DNA from: Chromera velia
Lineage: Eukaryota > Sar > Chromeraceae
Reading direction: 5' to 3'
NCBI GenBank assembly: GCA_018398765.1
Contig: JAHBMJ010002376.1
Location: 1-17,397 of the forward strand
DNA length: 17,397 bases
Shown: piece by piece, positions 1 through 8,679 of the stretch
How the letters are laid out: each line of letters starts with the position of its first letter
Position numbering within the stretch: position 1 is the stretch's first letter
Made by a program: the position numbers and the translations under genes
The notes under the pieces: generated by a model
The model's input: only the letters and a program-made list of their open reading frames with translations
Databases searched by the model: none
What the model was told of the DNA's origin: nothing

Positions 1-115
1 ACTCCTCCTCACCCATGGTCGAATCTTGATCCAACTCACTCTTCAGGGGCACAGGGGTCAAAGGGGACTCTTCCTGACCAGGCTCCCTCCCCGGATCAAC
101 CGTCGCTGCAGACAT
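1..115 (-). CDS. 5' end of a minus-strand gene, acidic N-terminus (partial)
   Basis: On the minus strand an ATG at 115-113 in a good context (gcc before the ATG) opens a frame that stays open to the window edge, giving 38 residues that begin MSAATVDPGREPGQEE and end in a run of Glu. The stretch is rich in Pro, Glu, Asp and Ser, so it is probably a disordered N-terminal tail, and no domain is visible. Product unknown. A host gene or the gag start of a retroelement are both possible. The main support is a start codon plus an open frame with protein-like composition, which is weak evidence at this length. Confidence 0.35.
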   Translation of the reverse strand, partial: MSAATVDPGREPGQEESPLTPVPLKSELDQDSTMGEEE

Positions 116-1061
116 GGCAGCCTGGCGTTGATTCCATTGCATAATTGAAAATCGCCGCCCATGTCTTGTCTTTCTTTTCTTTCTTCCTTTCTCTTCATTC
201 ACCCCCTCTATGCCTGCCAGTTTTTCTCCTGAAGGCAGAGGATGAAGTCTCTCCAAAAGTCGGGCCACAGCCTCTTCGGAATCCTCCTCGGCTCTGTCGT
301 GCTCCAACAGTGTTGTTCCAGAGAAATACTGAGTCTCTCCAGATATCTCCAACAGAATTTTCTCAACGATGAGAAGCACGATCTTGAGGAGGCCCGCCAC
401 GTTTCCTTTTTCTTTCCCTTCTCTCCTCATCATCTCAACAGAAAGAAAACACGTCTGCGCACACTTGACTGAAGGTGCGTTACACGTACTGAAGACGGTT
501 CAAATAAGGGACGCAAGTCCCACTCTCGAACTCTACCTCCCTCCCTGGATCGATTTAAGGGTTTGCTTCCACGTAGGGAAGCTAGGCTCCTACCGTCCTA
601 AGAGATCTCCTCTTAGTTCATATAGGGTAAGTACTGTCATACATGAGTCTTCACTTCTATTCTGCTTTCCCTACAGAGACTGCTACTTCTACATAAAGCT
701 TTATTTCCGCATGCATGCTTTCTAATCATTAATGCATGTTCTCCACTACGCTCGTAATGCGCGCACTGCATAGATTCCTGACTGGGGCGCCCATCACAAT
801 GCTACGGGTATCGATATCGGAAGGAGACAGAGGGAACGACACCGCAACTTCAACTCAATCTTGATGAGTGAGTCTGACTCAGCTACACCTCAAATGTTCT
901 GTCTTTTTTGTTGGTCAACGGCTACAGTAACTCTGATTTCGGATCCTTGCCTTTCTTTCCATTTTTGTTTTGTTCCATAATTTCTTGTGCTCTTTTCGAT
1001 TCGGAATGACTTAAGAGCCGGCACTCTGCCATTTGTCTTTCTTGCGCTTCTCACTGCTCAG
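116..1061. other. No clear gene; pyrimidine-rich spacer with splice-like sites
   Basis: No convincing coding region. Pyrimidine runs occur near 168-215 and 395-430. A strong donor (GGTAAGT, intron from 627) and a strong acceptor (TTTCCCTACAG ending at 676) face each other but only 50 nt apart. A GTGAGT donor at 867 could pair with the acceptor ending at 1061 that opens the next gene. An untranslated or short first exon of that gene may therefore lie here, but I could not define it. It may also hold a shared promoter region with the minus-strand gene at 1-115. Confidence 0.4.
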
Positions 1062-2293
1062 AGAGGGCTACGTGAAGGGACTTCTTCAGTCGTGGAGTCT
1101 GGAAGAGAGTTTAGAAGATTTGGTGAAAAAAGATCAGATATGGGAAAGAGGGTGGTCAACAAAGCGCTGGCAGAAGCGAATTCAAGCCTGTGGTGCAAAC
1201 ACAGACCAGTGGGCGAAGTTTTTAGTGGCAGGAATCCAACGTAGAGACCCAAAGGGGGTGTCAAGGGGCATGGGAGTCACATTGCCCTGTGTAGGATGTG
1301 CACGCGCAGTAGACACATTGATGGAGTACATCGATGGGAATGATCTATTAGTGCTGGAGGAGATAGAGATGATAAATTTCTTCAAATCACCATTCAGGGA
1401 ACTTTTTGGCCGTGATGGGGTGCCGTGCCCAGCCAAAGGGTGCAACGGCACCATGAAGTCTGTCGGACCCTCACAGCGGGGGCCACGACTCATCGTTGGT
1501 CAGTGCTCCCCAACTTCTTTTCTCGTTTTTTCTCGCCTTTCTGCGCTCTTTATCTCTTTTTTTCTGTTTATTCAATCCCCCTTCCCTCCCATACATTTTT
1601 GTTTTAGCTCTTGCCAAACCATTGATCCATGATTAATTCTGACGCCGCCCTGTTTGATTCGACATTCTTTTTTACTCTGGTTTGCAGGAATGGGACCAGT
1701 AAAAGCCGTCCTAGGGACCAGAATTATCTGCACGCTCTCGGCGTGCAAGGCTAAAATGGATTCTCTGTCCACTGTTTTTCTTTCAAAACTGCCTACCAAG
1801 GTTCAGAGGCGGCTCTTCTTCCTCCTAAGGGGCCGTCGTCTTGTGGATCGCGGCCTCATCTTTGAGGTTAGGACGCTGAACATGAAGAATGGGGGAAAAC
1901 CCACTGCACTCTTCAGGAAGCTCAAAAGCTGGTTGAAAATGAGGGCACAGCAGAGACTTGAAGCCTTTATTGAAGGCCTGAACGATCTCAGGTGAGGCCT
2001 CAAATTTCTCCCTGCTGCCCGCTATGTTGGCAAAACCCGCTGATTTCGTTCAGCTGCTGGACAGAAAATGACAGTTGATTTGCAACGAATTTTTCACTTT
2101 CTCTTTATTGTGCCTGCCTGCATTCAGGAAAGGTGACACTAACCTGGCAAAAGCACTTCGCTCGGGAGAGGTGAAGGTCTTCATTCTGAAACTAGAGGAT
2201 CTGCGGCAGCCTTTCTTGTCGGACAAGTCCCTGCACAAAATGTTCATTGACATTGTCATGAAAGATCTCCTCAAGTACGTAAAGGCACAGTAA
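1062..2293 (+). CDS. Three-exon gene, Cys-rich protein, DUF6729-like (partial 5')
   Basis: Exons 1062-1498, 1688-1991 and 2128-2293 join in phase across two introns and give about 301 residues ending at TAA 2291-2293. The 5' end is a clean acceptor (ctcactgctcag, ending at 1061), so at least one upstream exon is missing. Visible features are paired cysteines in LPCVGC, PCPAKGC and IICTLSAC, which look like zinc ligands. They are followed by a helical, basic stretch (LPTKVQRRLFFLLRGRRLVD). The order C-P-x4-C, then a PRLIV-like strand, then C-x4-C, then L-LP-VQ-F resembles the zinc-binding domain I know as DUF6729, found in transposon-associated and exonuclease-linked proteins. That match is from memory and needs an HMM search. 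The stop lies about 50 nt upstream of the Gypsy remnant, so the natural 3' end could have been cut by that insertion. Confidence 0.6.
1499..1687 (+). other. Spliceosomal intron 1 of the Cys-rich gene
   Basis: The donor is GTTG|GTCAGT and the acceptor is CTGGTTTGCAG|GAATG. The intron is 189 nt and very pyrimidine-rich through 1515-1600. It is a phase 1 intron: a single G before it and GA after it make a Gly codon, so the frame of exon 1 continues exactly into exon 2. Confidence 0.7.
1992..2127 (+). other. Spliceosomal intron 2 of the Cys-rich gene
   Basis: The donor is CTCAG|GTGAGG and the acceptor is CCTGCATTCAG|GAAAGG, 136 nt apart. It is a phase 2 intron: AG joins G to make an Arg codon, and the frame runs on unbroken to the TAA at 2291. 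Two introns that both preserve frame make chance unlikely. Confidence 0.7.
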
Positions 2294-2344
2294 GCAAAGA
2301 TCGGTGGGACGATTTTGAGTGCCGATGGCACTGTGATTCCACAG

Positions 2345-2640
2345 CTGAAGCGCTGCGGGGGGCCTTTTGTTCGCTATACCTGGCTTCAACAGGCATCAAC
2401 TCGGGGAAGAAAGTGGGCCAAAGGGGCAGGACCGATTCCAGGGGGGTCTCCACCGATTGACCCAACTAGACCGGCTCCGATGGAACTCTGTGGGGTGCGT
2501 CGTGGCATGCCGCTTTGCGACCCCAGATTGCCCTAGGCCCTGTGGGAGGAAAAATGGAGACGGAGACTTTGCCTCTGGTGTGGTGATCCCAATTACCAGA
2601 TGAAGCAGTGCTGGAATGGGTTACGCGGTCCCCCATAGGC
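2345..2640 (+). pseudogene. gag: gag C-terminal remnant with altered CCHC zinc knuckle
   Basis: Frame 2 carries the Pro-rich linker typical of the end of gag (a PAPMELCGVRRG-like stretch). A zinc knuckle CLWCGDPNYQMKQC follows at 2570-2611. The expected spacing is C-x2-C-x4-H-x4-C; here the His position is Tyr (TAC, 2594-2596), one C-to-T change from CAC. TAG codons at 2534-2536 and 2636-2638 flank the knuckle. Only the last part of gag is present: the capsid-like domain normally encoded upstream is absent. Confidence 0.7.
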
Positions 2641-3500
2641 ACGCGCCATGTACACGTCCCCATTTGGAGGATGGTGGGAACCTCCACAGCGAGCAGCCCG
2701 GTTTCTCAAGTTTCGACAAGAAAGCTCTCCTCCTCGCAGATACTATGAGGGGGCTCGATACCCTTCTCCTTCTGGGTCGCCCTCTACATCGGGGGGGAGG
2801 GAGAAGACTCGTCAGCTAGGCAGGGGGTTCGGAAGCAATGTTCCTTTGGGGGGACAAAGGCGTGCCTTCAGCGACACTCCATCGTTTGGTCGGCGAACGT
2901 CTTCACCACCCCAGGGGTCACAACCAGTGCATCAAGTGGGACCCAGACGAGTGGCGGGAGTGAGAACGATTCCCGGCTGGAGAGAGGATGATCGCATCGT
3001 GGTTCCTCAGGAACCTGAGGTACGTAGAGAAGTTGAGGAAGAAATCAGAAATATTGAGGAAGAAGGTGGGGGGTCGGGGGAGGAAGAAGAGGATGATGGT
3101 GATGAAAGTTACAGAGAGGGATTTGTCTATCAAGGCACGATTGCTAGCAGTCTAGTCAACGTGTTTTATGATAAGAGAGCTGATGACATTTTTGTTGATA
3201 ACAAGTTTACACACAATCGGCAGCTCCATATTTGCAGGTTTTCAACCCCTATAAGATGTCGGATGGCGGTGAAGGAGAATGGGAGACTGGATGCTACGGT
3301 CAGTGAGTATACACCTCAACTGCCTCTGCGCATACCGGGGTATTCAGAAATTGTGGGTGCATTGCTTGCTGACCTGGATGGCTATGACGTGATCCTCGGT
3401 TGAAAATGGAGTGACGCACACAACGTCGAGTTCGACCATCCAACTCGGTTTTTTCGGTTCTCTTTCAAACGCCGTGAAGTGATTTTGAAAGAAGGGTACA
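2641..3500 (+). pseudogene. Gypsy linker and aspartic protease remnant
   Basis: From 2648 frame 2 is open to TGA 3401-3403. The first 150 residues are a Gly/Ser/Arg- and Glu-rich linker. The protease follows. The flap and C-terminal part are recognisable from GYDVILG, then after the TGA from KWSDAHNVEFD, which corresponds to the usual ILG-x-x-W-x-x-x-HN signature. The catalytic D-S/T-G-A signature is represented by YDKRADDIFVD near 3169-3201. The Asp and Ala are retained but the Ser/Thr-Gly pair is Lys-Arg, which should abolish activity. The frame continues after the stop without a shift into the RT region. Confidence 0.65.
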
Positions 3501-4645
3501 AGAAAGACGAAAATTGCCCTCCCTTCTTGAATCCTGTGCAGGCTAGACATTGCATCAAGAGAAGAGCGCCGTTTCATATCGTGTACATGGAGACGGTGCG
3601 CCCACGACCACCTGCACAGGAGGAGTGCGAAGTGCAGACAACTGAAGTGAGTAAATTGGGAGCGAATGGAAAGGGGAGAATGGATGATAAGGGGATTCAT
3701 GGGTCTGATTTTCTTTCTTCTCTTTCTTCTGATCATCCTGTCTATTCTTCTTCCAATCTTTCTGAAGTGCGTGCATTTCTCAATCGACCAGATCCAGAGG
3801 TGCCTCGTGATATAAAAAAAATTGTGGCAGATCATACGTCTCTTTTCCTTGATCGACTCTCTCATCTGCCACCGTCCAAAGGTCCTCATTTGGACTTCAA
3901 AATTGAACTTGAGCCTGGTCATTCACCTCCTGTGCGTCCACCTTACCGATTGTTAATAGGAGAGACAGATGAGCTAAGGAGACAGCTAGACATATATCTT
4001 GAACAAAAATTTATTCGACCGTCTGCTTCTCCTTATGCTGCTCCTGTTCTTTTCGTACAAAAGAAAGACGGATCGATGAGGATGTATTGCGATTACACAG
4101 GCTTGAATCGCATCACAATAAAAGATAAGCACTCACTCCCTCATTCGCAGGAATTAATCGATCGACTCCATGGGGCACGATTTTTCACGACTCTAGATCT
4201 ACGTCAATACTATCACCAAATGAGAGTCAGGGAGGAAGACATCCCTAAAACAGCCTTCACAACGCGATATAGCTCTTTTGAGTGGCTGGTCGTTTCTTTC
4301 GGTTTGACAAACGCGCCACCTTCTGCGATGAGGCTGATTCAATTTGCTCTTCGATCCTGCCTCGATCGTTTCGTTTCGGTGTTTCTGGATGACATCCTTA
4401 TTTATTCACGCACTAGAGAGGAGCACAAAAAACACATTCGTACTGTTCTGCATTTGCTCAGTGAGAACAATCTGTATGCCAAGCTCTCAAAGTGCCACTT
4501 CATGCAGAGTGAGGTGACCTTTCTGGGCTTGAGAATTTCCAGGACCGGGGTTCGACCAGAGGTCAGCAAAACAGAGGCAGTCAACAAGTGGCCGACCCCA
4601 AAGAACAGAAAGGACGTGCTCTCTTTCTTGGGGTTTGCGAATTAG
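3479..4645 (+). pseudogene. pol: Reverse transcriptase, first copy
   Basis: This is the frame-2 continuation of pol. After a linker, RT proper starts near 3830 (DHTSLFLDRLSHLPP). The canonical Ty3/Gypsy RT blocks follow: SPYAAPVLFVQKKDGSMRMY, TTLDLRQYYHQM with the first catalytic Asp at 4196-4198, FGLTNAPPSAM, and the catalytic FLDDILIYS with Asp codons at 4388-4393. The usual SGYHQ is QYYHQ and YLDD is FLDD. The domain ends in the thumb/connection at LSFLGFAN, where the expected Tyr-Tyr-Arg-Arg-Phe continues as TAG (4643-4645), Val, Arg, Arg, Phe in the same frame. All three catalytic Asp are kept, so decay came mostly through stops. Confidence 0.85.
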
Positions 4646-4779
4646 GTGAGGAGATTCGTTCCCCGTTTCAGTGAGAAAGCGGGACTTCTCTATGCTTTGT
4701 TGAAAGCGAAGCGGGTGTTTGAGTGGGAAGAAAAAGAAGAGAGAAGTTTTCAAGCACTGAAAGAAGCAGTCAGAAATAC
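3824..4779 (+). repeat. 957-nt-period tandem duplication, copy 1
   Basis: The 956 nt from 3824 to 4779 recur at 4781-5736. By eye the only differences are 4592 C versus 5549 A and 4600 A versus 5557 G. The copies are separated by the single ambiguous base at 4780. The boundaries fall inside the RT coding region at no recognisable motif. Confidence 0.95.
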
Positions 4780-5602
4780 NGTGGCAGATCATACGTCTCT
4801 TTTCCTTGATCGACTCTCTCATCTGCCACCGTCCAAAGGTCCTCATTTGGACTTCAAAATTGAACTTGAGCCTGGTCATTCACCTCCTGTGCGTCCACCT
4901 TACCGATTGTTAATAGGAGAGACAGATGAGCTAAGGAGACAGCTAGACATATATCTTGAACAAAAATTTATTCGACCGTCTGCTTCTCCTTATGCTGCTC
5001 CTGTTCTTTTCGTACAAAAGAAAGACGGATCGATGAGGATGTATTGCGATTACACAGGCTTGAATCGCATCACAATAAAAGATAAGCACTCACTCCCTCA
5101 TTCGCAGGAATTAATCGATCGACTCCATGGGGCACGATTTTTCACGACTCTAGATCTACGTCAATACTATCACCAAATGAGAGTCAGGGAGGAAGACATC
5201 CCTAAAACAGCCTTCACAACGCGATATAGCTCTTTTGAGTGGCTGGTCGTTTCTTTCGGTTTGACAAACGCGCCACCTTCTGCGATGAGGCTGATTCAAT
5301 TTGCTCTTCGATCCTGCCTCGATCGTTTCGTTTCGGTGTTTCTGGATGACATCCTTATTTATTCACGCACTAGAGAGGAGCACAAAAAACACATTCGTAC
5401 TGTTCTGCATTTGCTCAGTGAGAACAATCTGTATGCCAAGCTCTCAAAGTGCCACTTCATGCAGAGTGAGGTGACCTTTCTGGGCTTGAGAATTTCCAGG
5501 ACCGGGGTTCGACCAGAGGTCAGCAAAACAGAGGCAGTCAACAAGTGGACGACCCCGAAGAACAGAAAGGACGTGCTCTCTTTCTTGGGGTTTGCGAATT
5601 AG
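4646..5602 (+). pseudogene. pol: Connection segment joined through N to second RT copy
   Basis: It opens with the RT-RNase H connection (RRFVPRFSEKAGLLYALLKA). It then reaches the ambiguous base at 4780 and re-enters RT at VADHTSLFLDRLSHL, repeating the whole RT to a second TAG at 5600-5602. The repeat period of 957 is a multiple of three, so the frame is kept by coincidence or design. The only residue difference from copy 1 is WPTPKN versus WTTPKN. This arrangement is not expected in any retroelement; see the repeat entry. Confidence 0.8.
4780..4780. other. Ambiguous base (N) at the duplication junction
   Basis: This is the only non-ACGT base in the window. It lies exactly between the last base of repeat copy 1 and the first base of copy 2, which is what a one-base spacer between two joined contigs sharing an unmerged end overlap would look like. 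Confidence 0.9.
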
Positions 5603-5736
5603 GTGAGGAGATTCGTTCCCCGTTTCAGTGAGAAAGCGGGACTTCTCTATGCTTTGTTGAAAGCGAAGCGGGTGTTTGAGTGGGAAGAAAAAGAAGAGAG
5701 AAGTTTTCAAGCACTGAAAGAAGCAGTCAGAAATAC
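4781..5736 (+). repeat. 957-nt-period tandem duplication, copy 2
   Basis: This is the second copy of the RT segment, two substitutions from copy 1 (5549 and 5557). It ends at AAATAC, exactly the bases that precede the N in copy 1, then continues as normal pol into RNase H. A single copy would give a standard-length RT. Confidence 0.95.
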
Positions 5737-6358
5737 AGTTGAATTATTCATTCCCGATCCCGCCCGCCCGTTTGAAATCTTTGTGGACGCATGCGAATCG
5801 ACTGAGACCTTGGGTACCGCTTTGATGCAAGAGGATCCGGAGATTGGTTACTTGCATCCGTATGCTTTTGCTTCTCATCGTATGAGCCCAGCAGAATTGA
5901 AGTATCACATTAGAGAGAAAGAATTTCTAGGGTGTGTTTTTGCAGTGAAGACGTGGAGACCATACGTGAATCATACAACCAAGGTATGGTCGGATCATGA
6001 GTTTCTGAAATATGTGAATGTATCTGCCGATCGCACCCTGATGTCTCCACGTATGCACAGGTTCGTCTCAAGGTTTGATAAGCTCGGGATTATACCTCGG
6101 TACATCCCGGGTGCATGAAACAGGGTAGCTGATGCATTAAGCAGGGTGCCTGGGTTGGCCGCACAGACGAAAGAGGTGCAGGAAGAGAGAAAAGACGTCT
6201 GTGAGCTTCTCTTGAATGAAGTGTATGTGTAGCCAGATGAAGAGTTCTTGGGGAAGAGCAGAAAGGGGTATGAGGAGGAACAGTTCTGGAGGGAAATAAA
6301 GGAAGCAGTAGAGCATCCTGAAAAAGGAGTGCCTCTGCGACTACGGCTGAGAGTGTAA
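5603..6358 (+). pseudogene. pol: RNase H domain and spacer of Gypsy pol
   Basis: The frame runs from the connection (RRFVPRFSEKAG) into RNase H. The acidic residues of the active site are visible: Asp in IFVDACES (5786-5788), Glu in REKEFLGCVFAVK, Asp in VWSDHEFLKYV, and Asp in RVADALSRV after the break. The frame is interrupted by TGA 6116-6118, in the place of the charged residue of the usual PG-K-x-N-x-x-ADALSR block. It is interrupted again by TAG 6230-6232 and TAA 6356-6358 in the spacer towards integrase. Only the stops, not the catalytic residues, are defective. Confidence 0.8.
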
Positions 6359-7221
6359 CCTTTTCATATGGAAGATGGACTGCTTTTCTTCAACGATCGA
6401 CTGGCAATTCCGACAGAAAGGCTGCAGAAAAATCTGATTTATGAACACCATGACACAGCCGTGGGGGGACATTTAGGGCGAGAGAAAACTTATCTAAAAC
6501 TGGCTGGCTCTTTCTACTGGCCGTATATGTATGTGTCGGTCCAGCAGTATGTGAGGAAGTGTGAGACCGACAGAGAAGCAGCAAGACCTCCTGCATCCGC
6601 TTCCAATTCCTGAATTTGTATTTCAGTCATTCTCTCTTGATTTTGTATTTGGACTCCCGAGGGTATTGTATAAGAATGAATGAGTGGATGGAATTCTTTC
6701 TGTTGTCGATCGTCTATCTAAAACTCCTTGCTTCATTGCAGTCTCCTCAGGAATCATGGCAGAGGGAACGGCAGAGGCAGTCTTTGAACAAGTGATCCTT
6801 GAGTACGGGATGCCTCAATCGGTGGTGAATGATCGTGATCCTCGTTTCCTTTCTGCTTTTTGGCAGGAGCTTGCTTGACTGTGGAAGATAAAATTGAACA
6901 TGAACACAAGAGGGCATCCACAGTTGGATGGACAGACAGAGAGAGACAATCAAACGATTGAGCAAATGCTACGCTGTTTTATGGATGAACACCAGTCAGA
7001 CTGGCCGAAGTGGTTGGCTGTGTATCAATTTACATATCGCGATTCAGTTCATTCAGCTCTCATTCCGTTTTCTGGACGGTCACGATCCCATTCGTCTGCC
7101 TTCTGTCTCTGTACGAATGAAATCTTTCTGCCCTTTAGCAGCAGAATTCGTAGACGCCAGAGAGGCAGAAATTATGAGAGCAAAAGAAAGATTGCAGAAG
7201 GTAAAAGAGCAGATGGCATAA
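6359..7221 (+). pseudogene. pol: Integrase of the Gypsy element (zinc domain and DDE core)
   Basis: The zinc-binding domain is recognisable from HHDTAVGGHLGREKTY through FYWPYMYVSVQQYVRKCETD. The last Cys of the H-H-C-C set is missing where the frame changes near 6568, as if a few bases were lost. The DDE core follows in frame 3: Asp in SLDFVFGLP (6639-6641), Asp in VVNDRDPRF (6831-6833) and Glu in DGQTERDNQ (6939-6941), giving the D-D-35-E spacing of retroviral-type integrases. TGA codons at 6681-6683 and 6876-6878 interrupt it. A second shift near 7070 moves to frame 1 (GHDPIRLPSVSVRMK), then TAA at 7219-7221. Confidence 0.8.
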
Positions 7222-7761
7222 CAGATAGATCCACATAGAAGGGAAGTATCTTTCAAGCCTGGAGATTATGTACTTGTCCGTAATTCTTACTTCAAAGGAG
7301 ATAGAAAGCCAGGAGGAATAGTGAGGAAACTCGAACCGGTGTATTATGGACCCTTTGAGGTAGAAAGAAAGATACACGACAACGCATATGAGCTCATTTT
7401 CCCTGCAAGCGTACGGACATACAACGTGATCAATGTCTCCTTTTTAAAAAAGTATAAGAGGGAGAAGACTGATCCGTTGCCTGCCATCCGCCTTCCGACC
7501 TTTACAGAGGTGGAATATGAAGTTGAAGAAATTCTAGATCATAGGCGGATCGACGGACAGGCACACTATCTCGTCTGGTGGAAGGGGGAGAGTACAGAGA
7601 ATGCATCGTGGGAACCGTCAGTCAGCCTCACGCATGCAAAAGAAGCCCTGCATGCCTTCAAGGAGAAAAGAAGAGAAGCAGCGAAGAAGAAGGCAGGCAG
7701 GTGTGGGATGGAGTTGAGAAGACGTGTGGTGCACGTCAGTGCAGTCGAGAAGGCCGTATAG
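7222..7761 (+). pseudogene. pol: Integrase C-terminal part with chromodomain
   Basis: This is frame 1 to TAG 7759-7761. The first part carries the GPFEVERKIHDNAYEL and SVRTYNVINVSFLKKY blocks of Gypsy integrase C-termini (the GPY/F module). A chromodomain follows at about 7507-7650: VEYEVEEILDHRR, HYLVWWKGE and ASWEPSVSL match the HP1-type fold, which binds methylated histone H3 tails and directs chromovirus insertion into heterochromatin. Of the three aromatic-cage positions Tyr and Trp are present, but the third is Glu in WKGE. A basic tail of about 40 residues ends the protein. Confidence 0.85.
7689..7705 (+). repeat. 17-bp direct repeat, copy A
   Basis: GAAGGCAGGCAGGTGTG is identical to 7988-8004, 299 bp apart. 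Copy A lies in the basic tail coding region of integrase. Confidence 0.8.
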
Positions 7762-7987
7762 AGCGGGGTGCGAATCTGTCAGTTAGAGACGCAGCTTCCT
7801 AGACTGTGTGCTCTCTGGCTATCTGCTTCTCAGCCTGAAGATGCTGAGAGTGATTCCGAGGACGCCGTGTACATGTGGTAGAAGAGGCACACTGTGGTGT
7901 CGGTCGTGGCTTACCGACTTCATTCATGCCTCTATGGTTCGATTTCGATGGTCTGAGTGATTGAGCTGAGCGTGGACGTCAGCTTCA

Positions 7988-8004
7988 GAAGGCAGGCAGG
8001 TGTG
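7988..8004 (+). repeat. 17-bp direct repeat, copy B (possible polypurine tract)
   Basis: This is an identical copy of 7689-7705. It is purine-rich and sits immediately before the candidate LTR start TGTG. Confidence 0.8.
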
Positions 8005-8077
8005 TATGGGCCTGCCACGAGCGTCGCGCCACGCTAGAGCCGCCGCCGACCTCGCAACGCCGCGTGCGCCCAGTCTG

Positions 8078-8083
8078 AATAAA
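8078..8083 (+). promoter_or_regulatory. AATAAA polyadenylation signal
   Basis: This is a canonical hexamer 317 nt after the pol stop, inside the candidate LTR and followed by TG-rich sequence (GTGATGTCTGACC, TTGTTCTGTGC). That is the usual setting of a retroelement poly(A) site. Confidence 0.45.
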
Positions 8084-8231
8084 GTGATGTCTGACCTTTG
8101 CGTGCAAAAGTTGTTCTGTGCTAGTCTCTCGATCGTGGTGTTAGCTGGTCTGAATAGTGGATCAACAGATTGACTCTGCTAGGTCATACTTTAATGTGAG
8201 TCTGCTTACGATCTACGCTTATCATAATTGA

Positions 8232-8678
8232 GCCTCCAGTACCGTACGTAGCTTACATCCTCAAAAACCGTGTATCCCACCTGCACCAGTCCGTCAGAAG
8301 AAGAATGGGCAACAAAAAACGAGACATCAAAATGTGTACCCGACAGGCTACGGACAGCAAAACGGCACACGGCATAATGGGTTATACATCAGCAGTCCAT
8401 CGGGAATAGATGTTTTACTGCCCCTAGAGTGGGGTTGCCTGCTTCCTTCCCCCCCGATGTATCCCACCTACAGGAGACACACATGTTTTAAACCCAATGA
8501 TCGACATAGTCTTTGTAAGAAAGAGACTGACCCGCTGCTGTTTTGCCGTCTCCCTACTGTAACAGCATACTGTTCCCTCTTTCATATCCCTTGACACCGA
8601 TCTGCAGTCACTACAGAAGAGAAGAGAGGAATTGCACAGCTTGTCTTTCGCTCTTTACATGGTCTTGCACCCCCGTAA
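8232..8678 (+). pseudogene. Decayed ORF, Gln/Pro-rich then helical (unknown)
   Basis: Frame 3 is open from 8232 to TAA 8676-8678 except for a TGA at 8592-8594. The N-terminal half is polar (PPAPVRQKKNGQQKTRHQNV). A segment with protein-like character, TTEEKRGIAQLVFRSLHGL, follows the TGA. The TGA reads naturally as a CGA-to-TGA change. I do not recognise a family. It begins shortly after the Gypsy tail and is the first of a run of decayed frames that extends to 11285. Confidence 0.35.
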
Positions 8679-8679
8679 C

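Larger units (their letters stand above)
2345..8167 (+). mobile_element. Ty3/Gypsy chromovirus, 5'-truncated and degenerate
   Basis: The order of domains is gag zinc knuckle, aspartic protease, reverse transcriptase, RNase H, integrase (zinc-binding part then DDE core), and chromodomain. This is the order of Ty3/Gypsy chromoviruses (Metaviridae). The gag-pol frame is frame 2 until about 6568, then frame 3 until about 7070, then frame 1 to the TAG at 7759-7761. Internal stops lie at 2534, 2636, 3401, 4643 (again at 5600 in the duplicate), 6116, 6230, 6356, 6681, 6876 and 7219. No 5' LTR, primer-binding site or gag matrix/capsid part was found upstream; the element begins abruptly about 50 nt after the preceding gene's stop. 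The 3' boundary is uncertain. It cannot be autonomous as it stands. Confidence 0.85.
7762..8229 (+). other. 3' untranslated tail and candidate 3' LTR of the Gypsy element
   Basis: No coding potential. A purine-rich GAAGGCAGGCAGG directly precedes TGTGTATGGG at 8001, which could be the polypurine tract and the TG start of a 3' LTR. A possible CA end lies at 8166-8167 (GATCAACA). AATAAA occurs at 8078-8083. No matching 5' LTR is in the window, so the boundaries are a guess. Confidence 0.35.

Noticed and set aside
369-725. 118-codon plus-strand frame
   Set aside because: No start context or domain, uneven composition, and it contains strong splice-like sites; more likely non-coding.
3344-3922. 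192-codon minus-strand frame opposite the Gypsy pol
   Set aside because: It is a shadow of the sense RT frame, with basic low-information sequence and no domain.
4643-6358. Genetic-code reassignment to explain stops in Gypsy pol
   Set aside because: All three stop codons occur at unrelated residues, two frameshifts accompany them, and other genes in the window end normally; decay is simpler.
7925-7950. GGTTCGATT resembling a tRNA T-arm
   Set aside because: No acceptor stem, D-arm or anticodon arm could be matched around it.
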